Below, piece by piece: positions 5,175-6,200 of a stretch of 6,200 bases of DNA. The DNA lies in contig QAKW01000018.1 of NCBI GenBank assembly GCA_003343605.1, positions 1-6,200 of the forward strand. The letters run 5' to 3'. The position numbers and the translations under genes were made by a program. Within the stretch, counting starts at the first letter, position 1. Each line of letters starts with the position of its first letter. The stretch is from Clostridiales bacterium. GTDB lineage: Bacteria > Bacillota > Clostridia > Oscillospirales > QAKW01. Below the pieces are notes generated by a model that saw only the letters and a list, made by a program, of their open reading frames with translations, had not been told where the DNA came from and did not search any database.

Positions 5175-6157
5175 ACATTTTTTGGGAGTATTTAAAATCA
5201 AGGGCGCGGCCGGCAGTTTTTCTGCTGCTGGCGGCCGGGATCTTCGCACTGATATTTTTTCTTTACGGCCTGCCGGCGGAAGGCTATTTTCTTGCGCTGG
5301 CGCTTTGCATGCTGGCTGGAGCGGGCTTTCTGATTTTTGATTGCGCCCGATTTTGGAGGCGGCATGCTGCGCTTTCCCGCAGATTTCGTGCGGTGGCATT
5401 TTCGGCAGAAGGGCTGCCGGAGCCGCGCTCTCTGATTGAGCGGGATTATACCACGCTGATCGAAGAAGCCTGCCGCAGCCGGCAGCGGCTGCTGGCCGAA
5501 GCCGAACAAAAAAGATGCGAGCTTGCCGATTATTTTACGCTTTGGGCGCATCAGATCAAAACACCCATCGCGGCGGCGGAGCTGATCCTGCAGGGGGCGG
5601 AGCCTGCCGAAAGCCGGGAACTCGATACGCAGCTTTTTCGGATCGAACAGTATGTAGAAATGGTTTTGGCCTATTTGAGAATGGATGGGGAAAGCCGGGA
5701 TTTTGTTTTTCGGGAGCAGTCGCTTGATAGGCTGGTGCGGCAATCGGTGCGCAGACTTTCCGGGCTTTTTATCAACAGTGGGAACCGGCTGGAGCTCGGC
5801 GCGCTGGAGGCGCGGGTACTGACCGATGAAAAGTGGCTTTGTTTCTGTGTGGAGCAGGTTTTGACCAACGCGATCAAATATACGCATCAGGGCGTGATCT
5901 CTGTTTATGCGCAGGGAGAGACGCTGGTGATCCGGGATACCGGCATTGGCATCGCCCCGGAAGATCTGCCGCGGATCGGGGAAAAGGGGTATACCGGCTA
6001 TAACGGCCGGACCGATCAAAAGGCAACCGGGCTGGGGCTTTACCTGACCCGCCGGATTCTAAAAAAGCTGGGCCATACCTTTGCGATCGATTCTGCCCCC
6101 GGGAAGGGCACAACGGTGCGCATCGGCCTGCAGACGGCGCGGCCGGTTTATGAATAG
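5171..6157 (+). CDS. Intramembrane-sensing histidine kinase, BceS type
   Basis: This 328-residue sensor kinase is the partner of the regulator before it; ATG 5171 overlaps that gene's stop in an ATGA arrangement. Two membrane helices (about 14-33 and 38-56) are joined by only a few outside residues (YGLPAEGY), so there is no sensory domain. This is the hallmark of kinases that sense through a BceAB-type transporter. The H-box LWAHQIKTP carries His127, with Gln following it as in the BceS group. The ATPase domain has Asn233 in TNAIKY (N-box), Asp256 in RDTGIGIAPEDL (G1), EKGYTGYNGR (271-280) and ATGLGLYLTRRI starting at 285 (G2). Length and motifs are complete for the family. No terminator follows within the 43 remaining bases. 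Confidence 0.95.
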   Translation: MNIFWEYLKSRARPAVFLLLAAGIFALIFFLYGLPAEGYFLALALCMLAGAGFLIFDCARFWRRHAALSRRFRAVAFSAEGLPEPRSLIERDYTTLIEEACRSRQRLLAEAEQKRCELADYFTLWAHQIKTPIAAAELILQGAEPAESRELDTQLFRIEQYVEMVLAYLRMDGESRDFVFREQSLDRLVRQSVRRLSGLFINSGNRLELGALEARVLTDEKWLCFCVEQVLTNAIKYTHQGVISVYAQGETLVIRDTGIGIAPEDLPRIGEKGYTGYNGRTDQKATGLGLYLTRRILKKLGHTFAIDSAPGKGTTVRIGLQTARPVYE

Positions 6158-6173
6158 CGGCAAAAACGCCCAA

Positions 6174-6191
6174 CCTTACAAACTGGTAAAG
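6174..6191. promoter_or_regulatory. Putative operator for the BceR-type regulator
   Basis: TTAC (6176-6179) and GTAA (6186-6189) form an inverted repeat with a 6-base centre, extended by C6174 with G6191. It resembles, from memory, the TTACA-N4-TGTAA type of dyad found before transporter genes regulated by BceR-like proteins, with one mismatch. It begins 17 bases after the kinase stop, exactly where a transporter promoter is expected. The window ends before the gene can be seen. Confidence 0.4.
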
Positions 6192-6200
6192 ATGTGTATA

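Noticed and set aside
5198..6019. Minus-strand open frame of 273 codons opposite the kinase
   Set aside because: It is a shadow of the well-supported kinase gene, with no start signals and no recognisable protein features.

Overview
The window looks like a chromosomal segment of a low-to-mid GC Gram-positive anaerobe, most likely a clostridial Firmicute (possibly Oscillospirales). This placement is inference, from strong AGGAGG-type ribosome binding sites, extended -10 promoters, A/U-flanked intrinsic terminators, a CmpB-type (PF06541) membrane protein and a BceRS-type two-component system. No tRNA, rRNA, CRISPR array or insertion sequence is visible.

Layout. (1) 1-302: the 3' end of an unrecognised gene, closed by an intrinsic terminator. 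(2) 303-2891: a large secreted subtilisin-family (S8) serine protease with signal peptide, propeptide, intact Asp/His/Ser triad and a long C-terminal region that reads like a beta-propeller. (3) 2995-3462: a small polytopic membrane protein of the CmpB type, possibly co-transcribed with the protease because no terminator separates them. (4) 3461-3501: a perfect 19-bp hairpin that ends transcription from both sides and touches the stop codons of both convergent genes. (5) 3500-4215, minus strand: a 58-residue single-span membrane protein with its own good promoter, and upstream of it a four-helix membrane protein with GtrA-like layout. (6) 4216-4517: a dense 302-bp divergent intergenic region with two mirror promoters, an 11-bp-period direct repeat, two terminator-like hairpins with no gene in front of them, and possible signals for a short minus-strand RNA. 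(7) 4518-6157: an OmpR-family response regulator and an overlapping intramembrane-sensing histidine kinase of the BceRS type. (8) 6158-6200: the start of the next intergenic region, with a dyad that may be the regulator's operator in front of an ABC transporter lying outside the window.

How the parts work together. The regulator and kinase are one functional unit, by family precedent a cell-envelope stress or antimicrobial-peptide detoxification module whose BceAB-type transporter should follow directly. The protease, the two small membrane proteins and the GtrA-like protein suggest surface or envelope functions, but nothing in the sequence ties them to the two-component system. I did not find a clearly new multi-gene system. 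The least explained parts are the 4216-4517 intergenic region, the 58-residue membrane protein and the protease's C-terminal half.
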